A stretch of 64,000 nt of DNA from Spirosoma fluviale (GCF_900230225.1 NZ_OCNH01000003.1:682001-746000); one strand, 5' to 3'; positions 16,899 to 26,254 are shown, counted from the stretch's first letter. Numbers and translations: made by a program. Notes: generated by a model from the sequence alone, not told the origin.

Positions 16899-19800
16899 CT
16901 AGGCTTTGTCGACAAGAACGCGTAACTGAAACTCGTCCATCTCAATTTCGGCAACTGCGGGCGATCCGTTCAGGTCGCTCACCAGATCGAGCGAAACGGC
17001 CTGAACTTCCTGCCGGATGTAGTCGCTGTTGGTTTCAACGGCTTTGGCCAGCACATCGTGGTTGTTTTCCAGGATGATCCGGATTTTGTCGGTTACTGAG
17101 AAATCACGGTCTTTGCGCAGGTTCTGAATCCGGTTCACAAAGTCGCGGGCAATGCCTTCGCCACGCAGTTCGTCGCTCAGGGTTACGTCCAGCGCCACCG
17201 TGATCCCGTTTTCGCTGGCAACCAGCCAACCGGGGATATCCTCGGTGATGATCTCGACATCGGCCGGGGTGATCGACTGGTTGAGCGCCGGGATGATAAA
17301 TTCTCCCGTTTGCTCCAGTCCCTTAAGATCCTCCGCGCTCATGGCCGTAATGGCGGCCGCCACGTCTTTCATCTGTTTACCGAATTTGGGGCCCAGGGCC
17401 TTAAAATTCGGCTTCACTTTCTTCTTGAGGATACCGCTGGCATCGTCCACAAACTCAACTGCCTTCACGTTCACCTCCGACATGATGATCGGGCTTACAT
17501 GCTCGATCTGACGGCGGGTATCGGTGTTCAGCACAGGAACCAGCACGCGGCTCAACGGTTGCCGAACTTTCAGCTTGTGGCCTTTGCGCAGCGAGTGAAC
17601 CAGCGACGAAACTTGTTGAGCCAGTTCCATCGAACGCTCCAGTTCGGCGTCGATCAACGTCTGGTCGCCCAGCGGGAAATCGGTCAGGTGGACGGAGACA
17701 GCACCTTCGTTTAGGTTGCGATAGAGCCAGTCGGCGTAGAACGGCGCAATGGGCGACATCAGTTGCGAGACCGTTGTCAAACATTCGTGCAGGGTTTCGT
17801 AAGCCGCCCGCTTGTCAGCCGTTAATTCCCCGTCGGGCGCGACCCCGGTCCAGAAGCGTCGGCGTGATAACCGAACGTACCAGTTAGACAATTGATCGTT
17901 TACGAAATCCTGTACCGCCCGACCGGCTTTGGTTGGGTTGTAGCTGTCGAATTGCTCCTCAACTTCCAGAATCAACGATTGCAGTTTGGATAGAATCCAG
18001 CGGTCGAGTTCCGGACGCTCGGCTACGGGCACGGTGCGTCCGCTAAACGAAAACTGGTCCAGATTCGCGTAGAGCGCGAAGAAGTTATAGGTGTTCGACA
18101 GGGTGCCGAACAGCTTCCGCTGCACCTCGCCAATGCCATCGGTATTGAATTTCAGGTTGTCCCAGGGCTCGGCGTTGGTGATCATGTACCAGCGCGTGGC
18201 ATCGGCCCCGTACTTGTCGAGCGTCTCGAACGGGTTGACCGCGTTACCGAGTCGTTTCGACATTTTATTGCCGTTCTTATCCAGCACCAGCCCCGTTGAG
18301 ACCACGTTTTTGAACGCGACCGAATCGAACAGCATACCGGCAATGGCGTGGAGCGTAAAGAACCAGCCCCGCGTTTGATCGACACCTTCGGAGATAAAAT
18401 CAGCCGGAAATGATTTTTTGAATACGTCCTCGTTCTCGAACGGGTAATGCCATTGCGCGTACGGCATCGCGCCCGAATCGAACCAAACGTCGATCAGGTC
18501 CGATTCGCGTTGCATGAGCTGACCGCTTTGCGAAACGAAATAAATTTCGTCAACGTAAGGCCGGTGAAGGTCAAATTCGATCTCCGGGTTAAGCTGATGA
18601 CCTACTAGTTTTGAGATAAACAACTGATTTTTTTCGCGCTGTTCATCCGAAAGTATGCCTGACTCAAGTGCTTTTGACGCTAAGTCGCCTAATTCCTTAA
18701 TTGACCCCACACAAACCTCCTCGCCCGATTCGCTACGCCAGATTGGTAGAGGAGTTCCCCAGAAACGGCTGCGGCTGAGGTTCCAGTCGACGAGGTTTTC
18801 GAGCCAGTTGCCGAAGCGGCCGGTACCGGTGCTTTCGGGTTGCCAGTTGATGGTTTTGTTCAGTTCAACGAGCCGCTCTTTTTTCGCCGTTGTTCGGATA
18901 AACCAGCTATCGAGCGGGTAATACAGGATCGGTTTATCGGTGCGCCAGCAGTGCGGGTAGGGGTGTTCGTACTTCTCAACCCGGAAGGCTTTGTTCTCTT
19001 CTTTCAGCTTAATGGCGATGAGCACGTCGGTCGGTTTGAATTCCGGGTCTTCGCGCTCCTCATCGGAATAATATTCCTCTTTTACATACCGCCCGGCAAA
19101 CTCACCGATCTCCTTCACAAAGAGGCCGTGTTTATCCACAATGGGGACATCTTTGCCGGTTTCGTCCTTCACCATGATGGGCGGAATGCCAGCCGCCTGT
19201 GCTACGCGGAAGTCATCGGCACCGAAGGTTGGCGAGGTATGTACGATACCCGTACCGTCTTCGGTCGTCACGAAGTCGCCCAGAATAACTCTGAAGGCCG
19301 GTGCGTTGGGTTGCACATAGGGCATCAACTGCTCATACTCGATGCCTTCCAGATGAGCGCCCTTGAACTCAGAAACGATGGTCCAGGGCACTATTTTATC
19401 GTTCGGCAAATAGACGTCGAAGGCGGGGCTGCTTATGCTGTCGACCTGTCCTTTTTCGCTGAGCCAGCGCCCGACCAGATTTTTGGCCAGCACCACATGC
19501 ACCGGAATGTGCGTGTAGGGGTTGAACGTTTTCACCAGCACATAGTCGATGTTAGCACCAACGGTCAGGGCCGAGTTGGCGGGTAATGTCCAGGGCGTGG
19601 TGGTCCAGGCCAGGATATAGATGTCGGCATCGGCTGAATCGAAGAACAGAAAGCCCGATTTGCCGCTGGGTTTCACCTTGAACTGAGCCACGATGGTCGT
19701 GTCCCGAACGTCTTTGTAGGTACCGGGCATGTTCAACTCGTGGGAGCTGAGACCCGTACCTGCTTTGGGCGAATAGGGCTGAATGGTATAGCCTTTATAA

Positions 19801-20354
19801 AGCAGGTTCTGGTCGTACAGCTTTTTCAGCAGTGACCAAACCGACTCGATGTATTCGTTCTTGTAGGTGATGTACGGGTTTTCGAGGTCGACCCAGTAGC
19901 CCATTTTCTCGGTCAGGCTATTCCACTGGTCGGTGAAGCGCATGACCGTTTCGCGGCATTTACGGTTGTATTCCTCCACGCTGATACCGCCTTCCGATTC
20001 GGGTTTGCCGATATCATCTTTGGTGATACCCAGCTCTTTCTCGACCTGCAACTCAATAGGCAGGCCGTGGGTATCCCAGCCACCTTTCCGCTCGACCTGA
20101 AAGCCTTTGAGGGTTTTGTAGCGGCAAAAAATATCTTTGATCGACCGGGCCATCACGTGGTGAATACCTGGTGTTCCATTGGCCGAAGGCGGACCTTCAT
20201 AAAACGTAAAGCTGGGTTTCCCCTCGCGGATGGAAACCGACTGTTCGAAAACCTGATTCTGGTTCCAGTATGTTAAAACCTCGGCTGCGATCTGCGCATA
20301 ATCGAGGGACTCATATTGCTGATACGTCACGTCTGAGAGGATCAAACGCGCCAA
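16899..20354 (-). CDS. ileS: Isoleucyl-tRNA synthetase with a GXHH signature motif
   Basis: A 1151-residue class Ia synthetase that charges tRNA-Ile, of the long eukaryote-like type 2. The signature normally written HXGH is here G63-I64-H65-H66 in ANGTPGIHHVMAR (codons 20157-20168). The second signature NKMSKRLGNAV is intact. The CP1 editing domain, catalytic GVDQTRGWFFTLH and a long C-terminal region without an obvious zinc knuckle follow. From memory, a GXHH swap has been described in some type 2 IleRS and linked to very high mupirocin resistance. The start is uncertain: TTG at 20354 or GTG eight codons later, where the family typically begins. It is a single housekeeping gene with its own terminator. 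Confidence 0.93.
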   Translation of the reverse strand: MARLILSDVTYQQYESLDYAQIAAEVLTYWNQNQVFEQSVSIREGKPSFTFYEGPPSANGTPGIHHVMARSIKDIFCRYKTLKGFQVERKGGWDTHGLPIELQVEKELGITKDDIGKPESEGGISVEEYNRKCRETVMRFTDQWNSLTEKMGYWVDLENPYITYKNEYIESVWSLLKKLYDQNLLYKGYTIQPYSPKAGTGLSSHELNMPGTYKDVRDTTIVAQFKVKPSGKSGFLFFDSADADIYILAWTTTPWTLPANSALTVGANIDYVLVKTFNPYTHIPVHVVLAKNLVGRWLSEKGQVDSISSPAFDVYLPNDKIVPWTIVSEFKGAHLEGIEYEQLMPYVQPNAPAFRVILGDFVTTEDGTGIVHTSPTFGADDFRVAQAAGIPPIMVKDETGKDVPIVDKHGLFVKEIGEFAGRYVKEEYYSDEEREDPEFKPTDVLIAIKLKEENKAFRVEKYEHPYPHCWRTDKPILYYPLDSWFIRTTAKKERLVELNKTINWQPESTGTGRFGNWLENLVDWNLSRSRFWGTPLPIWRSESGEEVCVGSIKELGDLASKALESGILSDEQREKNQLFISKLVGHQLNPEIEFDLHRPYVDEIYFVSQSGQLMQRESDLIDVWFDSGAMPYAQWHYPFENEDVFKKSFPADFISEGVDQTRGWFFTLHAIAGMLFDSVAFKNVVSTGLVLDKNGNKMSKRLGNAVNPFETLDKYGADATRWYMITNAEPWDNLKFNTDGIGEVQRKLFGTLSNTYNFFALYANLDQFSFSGRTVPVAERPELDRWILSKLQSLILEVEEQFDSYNPTKAGRAVQDFVNDQLSNWYVRLSRRRFWTGVAPDGELTADKRAAYETLHECLTTVSQLMSPIAPFYADWLYRNLNEGAVSVHLTDFPLGDQTLIDAELERSMELAQQVSSLVHSLRKGHKLKVRQPLSRVLVPVLNTDTRRQIEHVSPIIMSEVNVKAVEFVDDASGILKKKVKPNFKALGPKFGKQMKDVAAAITAMSAEDLKGLEQTGEFIIPALNQSITPADVEIITEDIPGWLVASENGITVALDVTLSDELRGEGIARDFVNRIQNLRKDRDFSVTDKIRIILENNHDVLAKAVETNSDYIRQEVQAVSLDLVSDLNGSPAVAEIEMDEFQLRVLVDKA

Positions 20355-20471
20355 TTGGTCTGTTTGTAAAGACTAAGGCCACGGGCGCGGTTAAAAAATA
20401 AGTGCAAAGATAGGGAAATAGATGGCATAGGTTGTCTAAGCCGATGACCCAAAGACCTATTGTGGGAAAAC

Positions 20472-20499
20472 AAAAAAGCGAACCGCTGTGGTTCGCTTT
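20472..20499 (-). terminator. Terminator of the Rpn-type nuclease gene
   Basis: The perfect 10-bp stem AAAGCGAACC / GGTTCGCTTT with a 5-nt loop is followed on the minus strand by T6. It lies 28 bp beyond the stop of the nuclease gene. Confidence 0.8.
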
Positions 20500-20526
20500 A
20501 GGGATATGGATAAACCAGAGCAAACC

Positions 20527-21726
20527 TTATGGGGTATGGATGCGGTTAATTTCGTCTATAATACTATTGACTTCGGCCAGAGGTAGTTCGGACGCTGTTG
20601 CAATAGTAGCGGCATCAAGGTTCAAATTCAGCATAGCCTTAATGAATTTGACTTTGTTCTGCCGTTCCTGTTGCTTTAGTAATTCTTCAGCCGCAGCCAT
20701 TACCTGGCGACGCTCCAACTCGCGTCCTTCCCGTATTAACTCTTCGGTTGCAGCCATTACCTGGCGACGCTCCAACTCGCGTCCTTCCCGTATTAACTCT
20801 TCGGTTGCAGCCATTACCTGGCGACGCTCTAATTCGCGTCCTTCCCGTATTAACTCTTCAGCCGCAGCCATTACCTGACGACGCTCTAATTCGCGTCCTT
20901 CCCGTATCAATTCTTCGGCAACTGTCATGGCTTGCTGACGACCCTGTTCACGCCCTTCCTGTATCAATTCTTCGGCGACTGTCATGGTAGAAGATTCTGT
21001 TTTTGACGAAATACGGCTAAAGATACCGAATAGTTCAACTTTGGTCAAGTCGGCGGTGTACGACAGATAGAGGAAGCCTGTTCCAACAAATCGCTCACCG
21101 GCGGGCGTCTCTACCAAACGGCGAACAACGTCGGCAAAGGTGTCGAGTAACCGGGTTAGTTGACGTTTACGGCGGCTGTTTTGCAAAAGAATAGCTGTCA
21201 GTCGGGCATAGTCCGATTGTAACGTCGGCATGCGTTCGTCGGACAGCGTCGACAGGTCGATCAGCAGGTAGTCGAAGGCGGGCAGATACGCCAGCAGCGT
21301 TTCGTCGATGGGCGAGAAATAATCGGGCACACTGCGCCGTTTCCAGCGCCGATTGCCATGATAGACAATAACGGGAAGGACAGGCGTTAGCGGTTGCTTC
21401 TGTTTAAGCTGGCTCTCCCAAAGGTTAAGCAGGTAGCGGTTGATCTGAAAATGCGGATGCTCTTCGGTATAACTTTTGTGTTCCAGCAAGAGCACCAGTC
21501 GAATGGCCTTGCCGCCATACTGCACCGAGAAAACAAGGTCTGCGAAGTGTTCAGCCAAATGCTCATCCGTGAATGTATCGACCTCGCGGGTAAGCGTGGT
21601 GTAATCAATTCGTTCGCGGACGTCCTCTGGCGCAAAAACGTTCAAAAAATCAATCAGAATCTCGGGCTGCGAGAATGTCTCTTTAAAGAATCGATCGTGC
21701 GGGTTATCGGGTTGATGTGTGCCCAA
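20527..21726 (-). CDS. Rpn family recombination-promoting nuclease / PD-(D/E)XK putative transposase
   Basis: A 399-residue protein of the Rpn (YhgA-like) family. Family members are DNA endonucleases that raise RecA-independent recombination and can take part in phage defence. The N-terminal domain has the family start NPHDRFFKETFSQPEILIDFL. It also has a PD-(D/E)XK site: D63 in FADLVFSV, then E82-x-K84 in VLLLEHKSY. Residues ~247-345 are five near-identical 19-residue repeats (AAEELIREGRELERRQVM) encoded by a 57-bp tandem repeat and probably forming a long charged helix. A short helical tail follows. The frame begins with TTG; an in-frame stop lies three codons upstream. Confidence 0.85.
   Translation of the reverse strand: MGTHQPDNPHDRFFKETFSQPEILIDFLNVFAPEDVRERIDYTTLTREVDTFTDEHLAEHFADLVFSVQYGGKAIRLVLLLEHKSYTEEHPHFQINRYLLNLWESQLKQKQPLTPVLPVIVYHGNRRWKRRSVPDYFSPIDETLLAYLPAFDYLLIDLSTLSDERMPTLQSDYARLTAILLQNSRRKRQLTRLLDTFADVVRRLVETPAGERFVGTGFLYLSYTADLTKVELFGIFSRISSKTESSTMTVAEELIQEGREQGRQQAMTVAEELIREGRELERRQVMAAAEELIREGRELERRQVMAATEELIREGRELERRQVMAATEELIREGRELERRQVMAAAEELLKQQERQNKVKFIKAMLNLNLDAATIATASELPLAEVNSIIDEINRIHTP
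20698..20982. repeat. Tandem repeat, five 57-bp units inside the Rpn gene
   Basis: Unit starts are at 20698, 20755, 20812, 20869 and 20926, exactly 57 bp apart, so the reading frame is kept when units are gained or lost. The first three units are almost identical and the last is the most diverged. This suggests recent expansion at the C-terminal side of the coding region. Confidence 0.9.
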
Positions 21727-21872
21727 AGCTGTACGTTATGGGCATAAGACGGACGTGCATAAGAATGGTTACGCCAGATGGTATAAATAGTAGGTAAACC
21801 GCCATGTATGTAGTAAAAATCAGCTGGCTCATTCTTACTGTATCATATAAAGAATCTGAACCCCTGCTGCTT

Positions 21873-23288
21873 ATGGCATCCGATAAAAAATCGCTCGTCA
21901 CCCGAAGGAAGTTTCTCGATCTGACGGCTAAAGGAACCCTGGCTTCTACGGCAATTATCAGCGGCTTCCCAACCATCGTTCCGGCTTCGGTATTCGGCAA
22001 AAATGCGCCCAGCAACCGAATTAACATAGGTGCCATTGGTACGGGCCGCATCTCACGCACACACGATATGCCGGGCGTGTGGCAGTACGATAACGCCCTG
22101 ATCATGGCTGTTTGCGATCTGGACAGCAACCGCGCCGAAGCTGCCAAACAGCTCGTCAACGGCGTTTATGCCAAAAAAACGGGTAAAGATTACGACGGTG
22201 TTCGGGTGTATACCGACTACCGCGAACTGCTCCTGAACAAAGATATTGATGCCGTGCTGGTCAGCACACCCGACCACTGGCACGCACCTATCGTGATTGA
22301 TGCCGTTCGCGCCAAAAAGGACGTGTACATGCAGAAACCCGCGTCGCTGACTATTGCCGAAGGGCGCATGATGGCCGATGCCGTCAAGAAATCGGGGCAG
22401 ATCGTACAGGTGGGTAGCCAGCAGCGTTCGTCGGAACAGTTTCGCTATGCTGCCGAACTGGTCCGCAACGGGCGTATTGGCAAGCTGAAAACGGTGTATG
22501 TCGGTCTCCCCGGCGACCCGTCGGGCAACGACGAGCCGCAGATGCCCGTCCCCAAAAACCTGAACTACGACATGTGGCTGGGCACTACGCCAGAAGTTTA
22601 TTACACCGAAAAACGGGTGCATCCACAGGCCGATTTCGACCGGCCGGGCTGGCTCCGTTGCGAGCAGTTTGGTGCCGGGATGATTACCGGCTGGGGCGCT
22701 CACCACATCGACTCCGCTCACTGGGCTATGAATACGGAATACACCGGCCCGGTCGAAATCTGGGGCAAGGCTGATTTTCCAAAACATGGCTTGTGGGATG
22801 TTCACGGCATCTTCCGCACCGAAGCCATGTATGAGAACGGTGTCCACATGATCGTGACGAACGAAATTGCTAATGGGGTACGGTTTGAAGGAACGGAAGG
22901 CTGGATTTTTGTATCGCGCGGTGATGCCGCCGTAACCGCCAGCGACCCGATTGCCAAACAAAATGCCGCCAAGAAACTCGACGCCAGCGACCCTAAACTC
23001 CTGACGTCGGTCATCGGGCCGAATGAAATACACCTGCCGGTCAGCAAAGAGCACCACGGCAACTGGCTGGAAAGTATCGTGAGCCGAAAAGAGCCGATTG
23101 CACCTACCGAGGTAGGCCACCGTTCCTGTTCGGCTTGTTTGCTGCACCATGCCGCCATGAAGCTAAACAGAAAGCTCTATTGGGACCCCAAAAAGGAGCA
23201 GTTTAAAAACGACCCCGAAGCCAACAAACTCCTGTCGCGCCCCCAGCGGGCACCGTATGCCATCAAGATGGTGGCGTCGGCGAAGTAG
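21873..23288 (+). CDS. Gfo/Idh/MocA family oxidoreductase with a Tat signal, first of three
   Basis: A 471-residue NAD(P)-dependent oxidoreductase exported through the Tat system (TRRKFLDLTAKG at the N terminus, hydrophobic stretch to about residue 40). The nucleotide-binding fold begins at NIGAIGTGRISRTHDMPG. The family KP motif appears as YMQKPASLTIAEG, and the C-terminal substrate domain carries GAGMITGWGAHHIDSAHWAM. Such proteins oxidise, reduce or hydrolyse sugars and glycosides in the periplasm. ATG at 21873 is chosen because the twin-arginine signal follows it; the open frame extends 23 codons further without family similarity. It is followed by two more members of the superfamily in the same direction. 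Confidence 0.9.
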   Translation: MASDKKSLVTRRKFLDLTAKGTLASTAIISGFPTIVPASVFGKNAPSNRINIGAIGTGRISRTHDMPGVWQYDNALIMAVCDLDSNRAEAAKQLVNGVYAKKTGKDYDGVRVYTDYRELLLNKDIDAVLVSTPDHWHAPIVIDAVRAKKDVYMQKPASLTIAEGRMMADAVKKSGQIVQVGSQQRSSEQFRYAAELVRNGRIGKLKTVYVGLPGDPSGNDEPQMPVPKNLNYDMWLGTTPEVYYTEKRVHPQADFDRPGWLRCEQFGAGMITGWGAHHIDSAHWAMNTEYTGPVEIWGKADFPKHGLWDVHGIFRTEAMYENGVHMIVTNEIANGVRFEGTEGWIFVSRGDAAVTASDPIAKQNAAKKLDASDPKLLTSVIGPNEIHLPVSKEHHGNWLESIVSRKEPIAPTEVGHRSCSACLLHHAAMKLNRKLYWDPKKEQFKNDPEANKLLSRPQRAPYAIKMVASAK

Positions 23289-23306
23289 TTTTCTGTTTTT
23301 TGTCAT

Positions 23307-23407
23307 CCCGTTTTTGTCATCCCGAGGCACGAGGGATCTTCGGTAGGAGTAAATAAAATTAGCCATCCTTCCGAAGATGCTTCCTGCGTCAGCATGACAA
23401 AAACGGG
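23307..23407. repeat. Interrupted palindrome with a non-complementary interior
   Basis: Two 41-nt arms (23307-23347, 23367-23407) pair perfectly over the outer 14 nt (CCCGTTTTTGTCAT) and an inner block containing ATCTTCGG, but 15 nt between these blocks do not pair. It contains the common GTCATCCCGAGG...GATCTTCGG theme of intergenic elements. It fills the gap between two oxidoreductase genes. Confidence 0.7.
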
Positions 23408-23458
23408 CGCATAACACCCCTGAAAAAACACAACATTTCCAAGTTTATACCAAGGTCA

Positions 23459-24835
23459 ATGAAGTTAACCCCCACCATTAGTGGCCTCTTTCTGGCTGCT
23501 TTATTTGCTGCCTGTCAGTCATCCGAGAAAAGCGAGAAATCTATGGCTGATTTTCGATTGATTACCCTCGACCCCGGCCATTTTCACGCGGCACTGGTCC
23601 AGAAAACCATGTACGAAGGTGTCGACTCGACTGTGCATGTATACGCCCCCGATGCCCCCGATCTCCAGTTGCACCTCGACAAAATTGAGGGGTACAACAC
23701 CCGCGCCGAGAACCCGACGCACTGGAAAGAAGATGTCTACAAAGGCGCTGATTTTCTGGACAAGATGTTGGCAGACAAACAAGGGAATGTTGTCGTGATG
23801 GCGGGGAACAACCGGCTGAAAACCGATTATATTCAGAAAACCATTGGGGCTGGTTTTAATGTGCTGGCCGATAAGCCCATGGTCATCAGCGCGGCCAATT
23901 TCGATAAGCTGAAAGAGTCATTTGCCACCGCCGAAAAAAACAAAGTGTTGCTCTACGACATCATGACCGAGCGCTACGAAATCTCGACCATGCTGCAGCG
24001 GGCGTTCTCTCGCCAGCCGGAGGTATTTGGCACGCTCGAAAAAGGTACGCCCGACAAACCCGCTGTTACGAAAGAAAGCGTTCACCATTTTTACAAGAAT
24101 GTGTCGGGCAGCATACTTACCCGCCCGGCCTGGTTCATGGATGTGGCCCAGCAGGGCGAAGGCATCGTCGACGTGACCACGCACCTCGTGGATCTGGTGC
24201 AGTGGGAGTGCTTCCCCGAGCAGGTGATCGACTACCAGAAAGACATCAGCCTGACCTCGGCCCGGCGCTGGACTACCGACATGAGCCTGAGCCAGTTCAA
24301 GGCCATCACGAAGCAGAACGCATTTCCGGATTACCTCAAAAAAGACGTTATCAAAGACAGCATTTTGCGCGTTTACAGCAACGGCGAGATTAACTACCAA
24401 TTGCGGGGTGTTCATGCGAAAGTGTCCGTAACCTGGGCCTACAAAGCCCCCGAAGGCGCGGGCGATACGCACTACTCGATTATGCGCGGCACCAAAGCCA
24501 ACCTGATTATCCGGCAGGGAGCCGAGCAGAACTACAAACCTACGCTCTACATCGAACCCATTGCTGGTACGAAAGATACGGACGCGGCCCTGAAAGCGGC
24601 TTTGCCCAAAATACAACAGGAGTTTCCCGGTGTGGACGTGAAGAAAATAGCGTCGGGCTGGGAGGTTATCATTCCCGATAAGTACAAGGAAGGGCACGAA
24701 GCCCACTTTGGCCGGGTGGCGCAGAAGTACATCGACTACCTGAAAGCGGGTAAAATGCCCGCCTGGGAAGTCCCCAACATGATTGCCAAATACTACACAA
24801 CCACACAGGCGCTGGAGCTGGCGAAGAAAAAATAA
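23459..24835 (+). CDS. Gfo/Idh/MocA-like lipoprotein with oxidoreductase C-terminal domain
   Basis: A 458-residue lipoprotein (lipobox LFAAC-Q, Cys19). It begins the enzyme part at FRLITLDPGHFHAALVQKTMYEGV, typical of the group with a 'putative oxidoreductase C-terminal' domain. The KP-type motif is VLADKPMVISAANF. The histidines in DPGHFHA and DVTTHLVDLVQW are likely active-site residues. It should act at a membrane surface in the periplasm. It lies between two Tat-exported members of the same superfamily, so all three probably work on one carbohydrate. Substrate unknown. Confidence 0.82.
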   Translation: MKLTPTISGLFLAALFAACQSSEKSEKSMADFRLITLDPGHFHAALVQKTMYEGVDSTVHVYAPDAPDLQLHLDKIEGYNTRAENPTHWKEDVYKGADFLDKMLADKQGNVVVMAGNNRLKTDYIQKTIGAGFNVLADKPMVISAANFDKLKESFATAEKNKVLLYDIMTERYEISTMLQRAFSRQPEVFGTLEKGTPDKPAVTKESVHHFYKNVSGSILTRPAWFMDVAQQGEGIVDVTTHLVDLVQWECFPEQVIDYQKDISLTSARRWTTDMSLSQFKAITKQNAFPDYLKKDVIKDSILRVYSNGEINYQLRGVHAKVSVTWAYKAPEGAGDTHYSIMRGTKANLIIRQGAEQNYKPTLYIEPIAGTKDTDAALKAALPKIQQEFPGVDVKKIASGWEVIIPDKYKEGHEAHFGRVAQKYIDYLKAGKMPAWEVPNMIAKYYTTTQALELAKKK

Positions 24836-24843
24836 TTGTCAAT

Positions 24844-24928
24844 GAGTGAATGGTAGAATGAGCGAATGGATAGGTAACCCTTTTGATGAGAATTACCCTT
24901 ATGTATTCACTCATTCTATCATTCACTC
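24844..24928. repeat. GAATGAG-type palindrome
   Basis: Arms 24844-24867 and 24905-24928 pair at 22 of 24 positions around a 37-nt loop. The GTGAATG/GAATGAGC units match those of the palindrome at 12810-12879. Confidence 0.7.
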
Positions 24929-24943
24929 AATCACTCATTAAAT

Positions 24944-26119
24944 ATGGACTCAACACAAGGCGCGAATCGGCGCAACTTCATTAAGGAAACCATTGCTACG
25001 GCCGCTGGCCTGGTCGTATTGCCTTCCTTACCCATCGAAACGATTGGTGCCCCGGCCATTCTGCGTGCAGGCTCGCTGGGTAGCGACCGGATGCCGGTGG
25101 CGGCTTCGCGGATTCGCTTTGCCGTCATTGGCATTAACCACGGGCATATCAACAGCCAGGTCGACGCTGTGATCCGGGGCGGGGGCGAATTCGTTTCGTT
25201 TTACGCCAAAGAGCCGGACCTGTCGGCTCCGTTCGCCAAGCGATACCCGCAGGCCAAACAGGTTAAGTCAGACAGCGAGATTCTGGATGATAAATCCATT
25301 CAACTGGTGCTTACCTCCGGCATTCCCGAAGAACGGGCACCGCTGGGCGTTCGGGTCATGAAAGCCGGGAAGGATTTTATGACCGACAAACCGGGCATCA
25401 CCACCCTGGAGCAACTCGCCGAAGTGCGCAAAGTACAGAAGGAGACCAAGCGGATTTACTCGATCATGTACAGCGAACGGCTCGAAAACAAGGCGACGGT
25501 GAAAGCCGGTGAACTAGTGAAAGCCGGGGCCATCGGCAATGTGATTCAGACCATCGGGCTGGGGCCGCACCGCATGAACCCCAAAACCCGCCCCGACTGG
25601 TTCTTTGACAAAAAGAAGTTTGGCGGCATCATCTGCGACATTGCCTCGCACCAGTTCGACCAGTTTCTATTCTTCACCAGCTCCAAAAAAGCGGATATTG
25701 TGGCCGCACAGGTAGGCAATGTCCACTTCCCGCAGTATCCGAAGTTTGAGGATTTCGGCGACGTGATGCTCCGGGGCGACGGCGGCATGGGTTACATCCG
25801 CGTCGACTGGTTCACGCCCGACGGTCTCAAAAGCTGGGGCGACGGCCGACTGACCATTCTGGGCACCGAGGGCTTTATGGAACTACGCAAGAACGTCGAC
25901 CCCGCTGGACGCGACGGGGGTAATCATTTGATTATTACGGATAACAAGGAGTCCCGCTACATCGACTGCAGCAAAGAACCGCTGCTCTATGGCGAACAAC
26001 TCGTCAACGACGTGATCAACCGCACCGAAACGGCCATGCCGCAGGAGCACTGCTTCCTGGCGATGGAACTGGCCCTGAAAGCGCAGAAACAGGCGCAGGT
26101 CGTGAATTTTAAGAAGTAA
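24944..26119 (+). CDS. Gfo/Idh/MocA family oxidoreductase with a Tat-like signal, third of three
   Basis: A 391-residue exported oxidoreductase. The N terminus NRRNFIKETIATAAGLVVLPS is a Tat-type signal. The nucleotide fold starts at RFAVIGINHGHINSQVDAV, the KP motif is FMTDKPGITTLEQ, and the substrate domain contains GGIICDIASHQFDQFLFF. The last 113 residues are duplicated, at 89% nucleotide identity, in a fragment at 28318-28659. The gene ends at the border of the AT-rich island. The likely role is periplasmic sugar or cyclitol oxidation-reduction with its two neighbours. Confidence 0.88.
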   Translation: MDSTQGANRRNFIKETIATAAGLVVLPSLPIETIGAPAILRAGSLGSDRMPVAASRIRFAVIGINHGHINSQVDAVIRGGGEFVSFYAKEPDLSAPFAKRYPQAKQVKSDSEILDDKSIQLVLTSGIPEERAPLGVRVMKAGKDFMTDKPGITTLEQLAEVRKVQKETKRIYSIMYSERLENKATVKAGELVKAGAIGNVIQTIGLGPHRMNPKTRPDWFFDKKKFGGIICDIASHQFDQFLFFTSSKKADIVAAQVGNVHFPQYPKFEDFGDVMLRGDGGMGYIRVDWFTPDGLKSWGDGRLTILGTEGFMELRKNVDPAGRDGGNHLIITDNKESRYIDCSKEPLLYGEQLVNDVINRTETAMPQEHCFLAMELALKAQKQAQVVNFKK

Positions 26120-26133
26120 GGGTAACCAACCCC

Positions 26134-26183
26134 AAAGCAAAGCGTCAGACCACTCTTCCGGGAACGGTCTGACGCTTTGCTTT
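26134..26183. terminator. Terminator at the end of the oxidoreductase cluster
   Basis: An 18-bp perfect stem (26134-26151 with 26166-26183) with a TTTT end on the plus strand, 14 bp after the stop. It also marks where the sequence becomes AT-rich. Confidence 0.8.
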
Positions 26184-26254
26184 TGCTGGGCCAGCCTATT
26201 GCACGAATTCCTGATAGTAGCATAAAAGCTGAGTTTACAACTGTCTACCTCGCT

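Noticed and set aside
20698..20982. 57-bp repeats as a CRISPR array
   Set aside because: The repeats are contiguous, without unique spacers, and encode protein repeats in one reading frame.
22053..23150. Long open frame (365 codons) opposite the first oxidoreductase gene
   Set aside because: It is a shadow of codon bias in the real gene: it has no family motif, signal or sensible start, and the plus-strand protein has all expected motifs.
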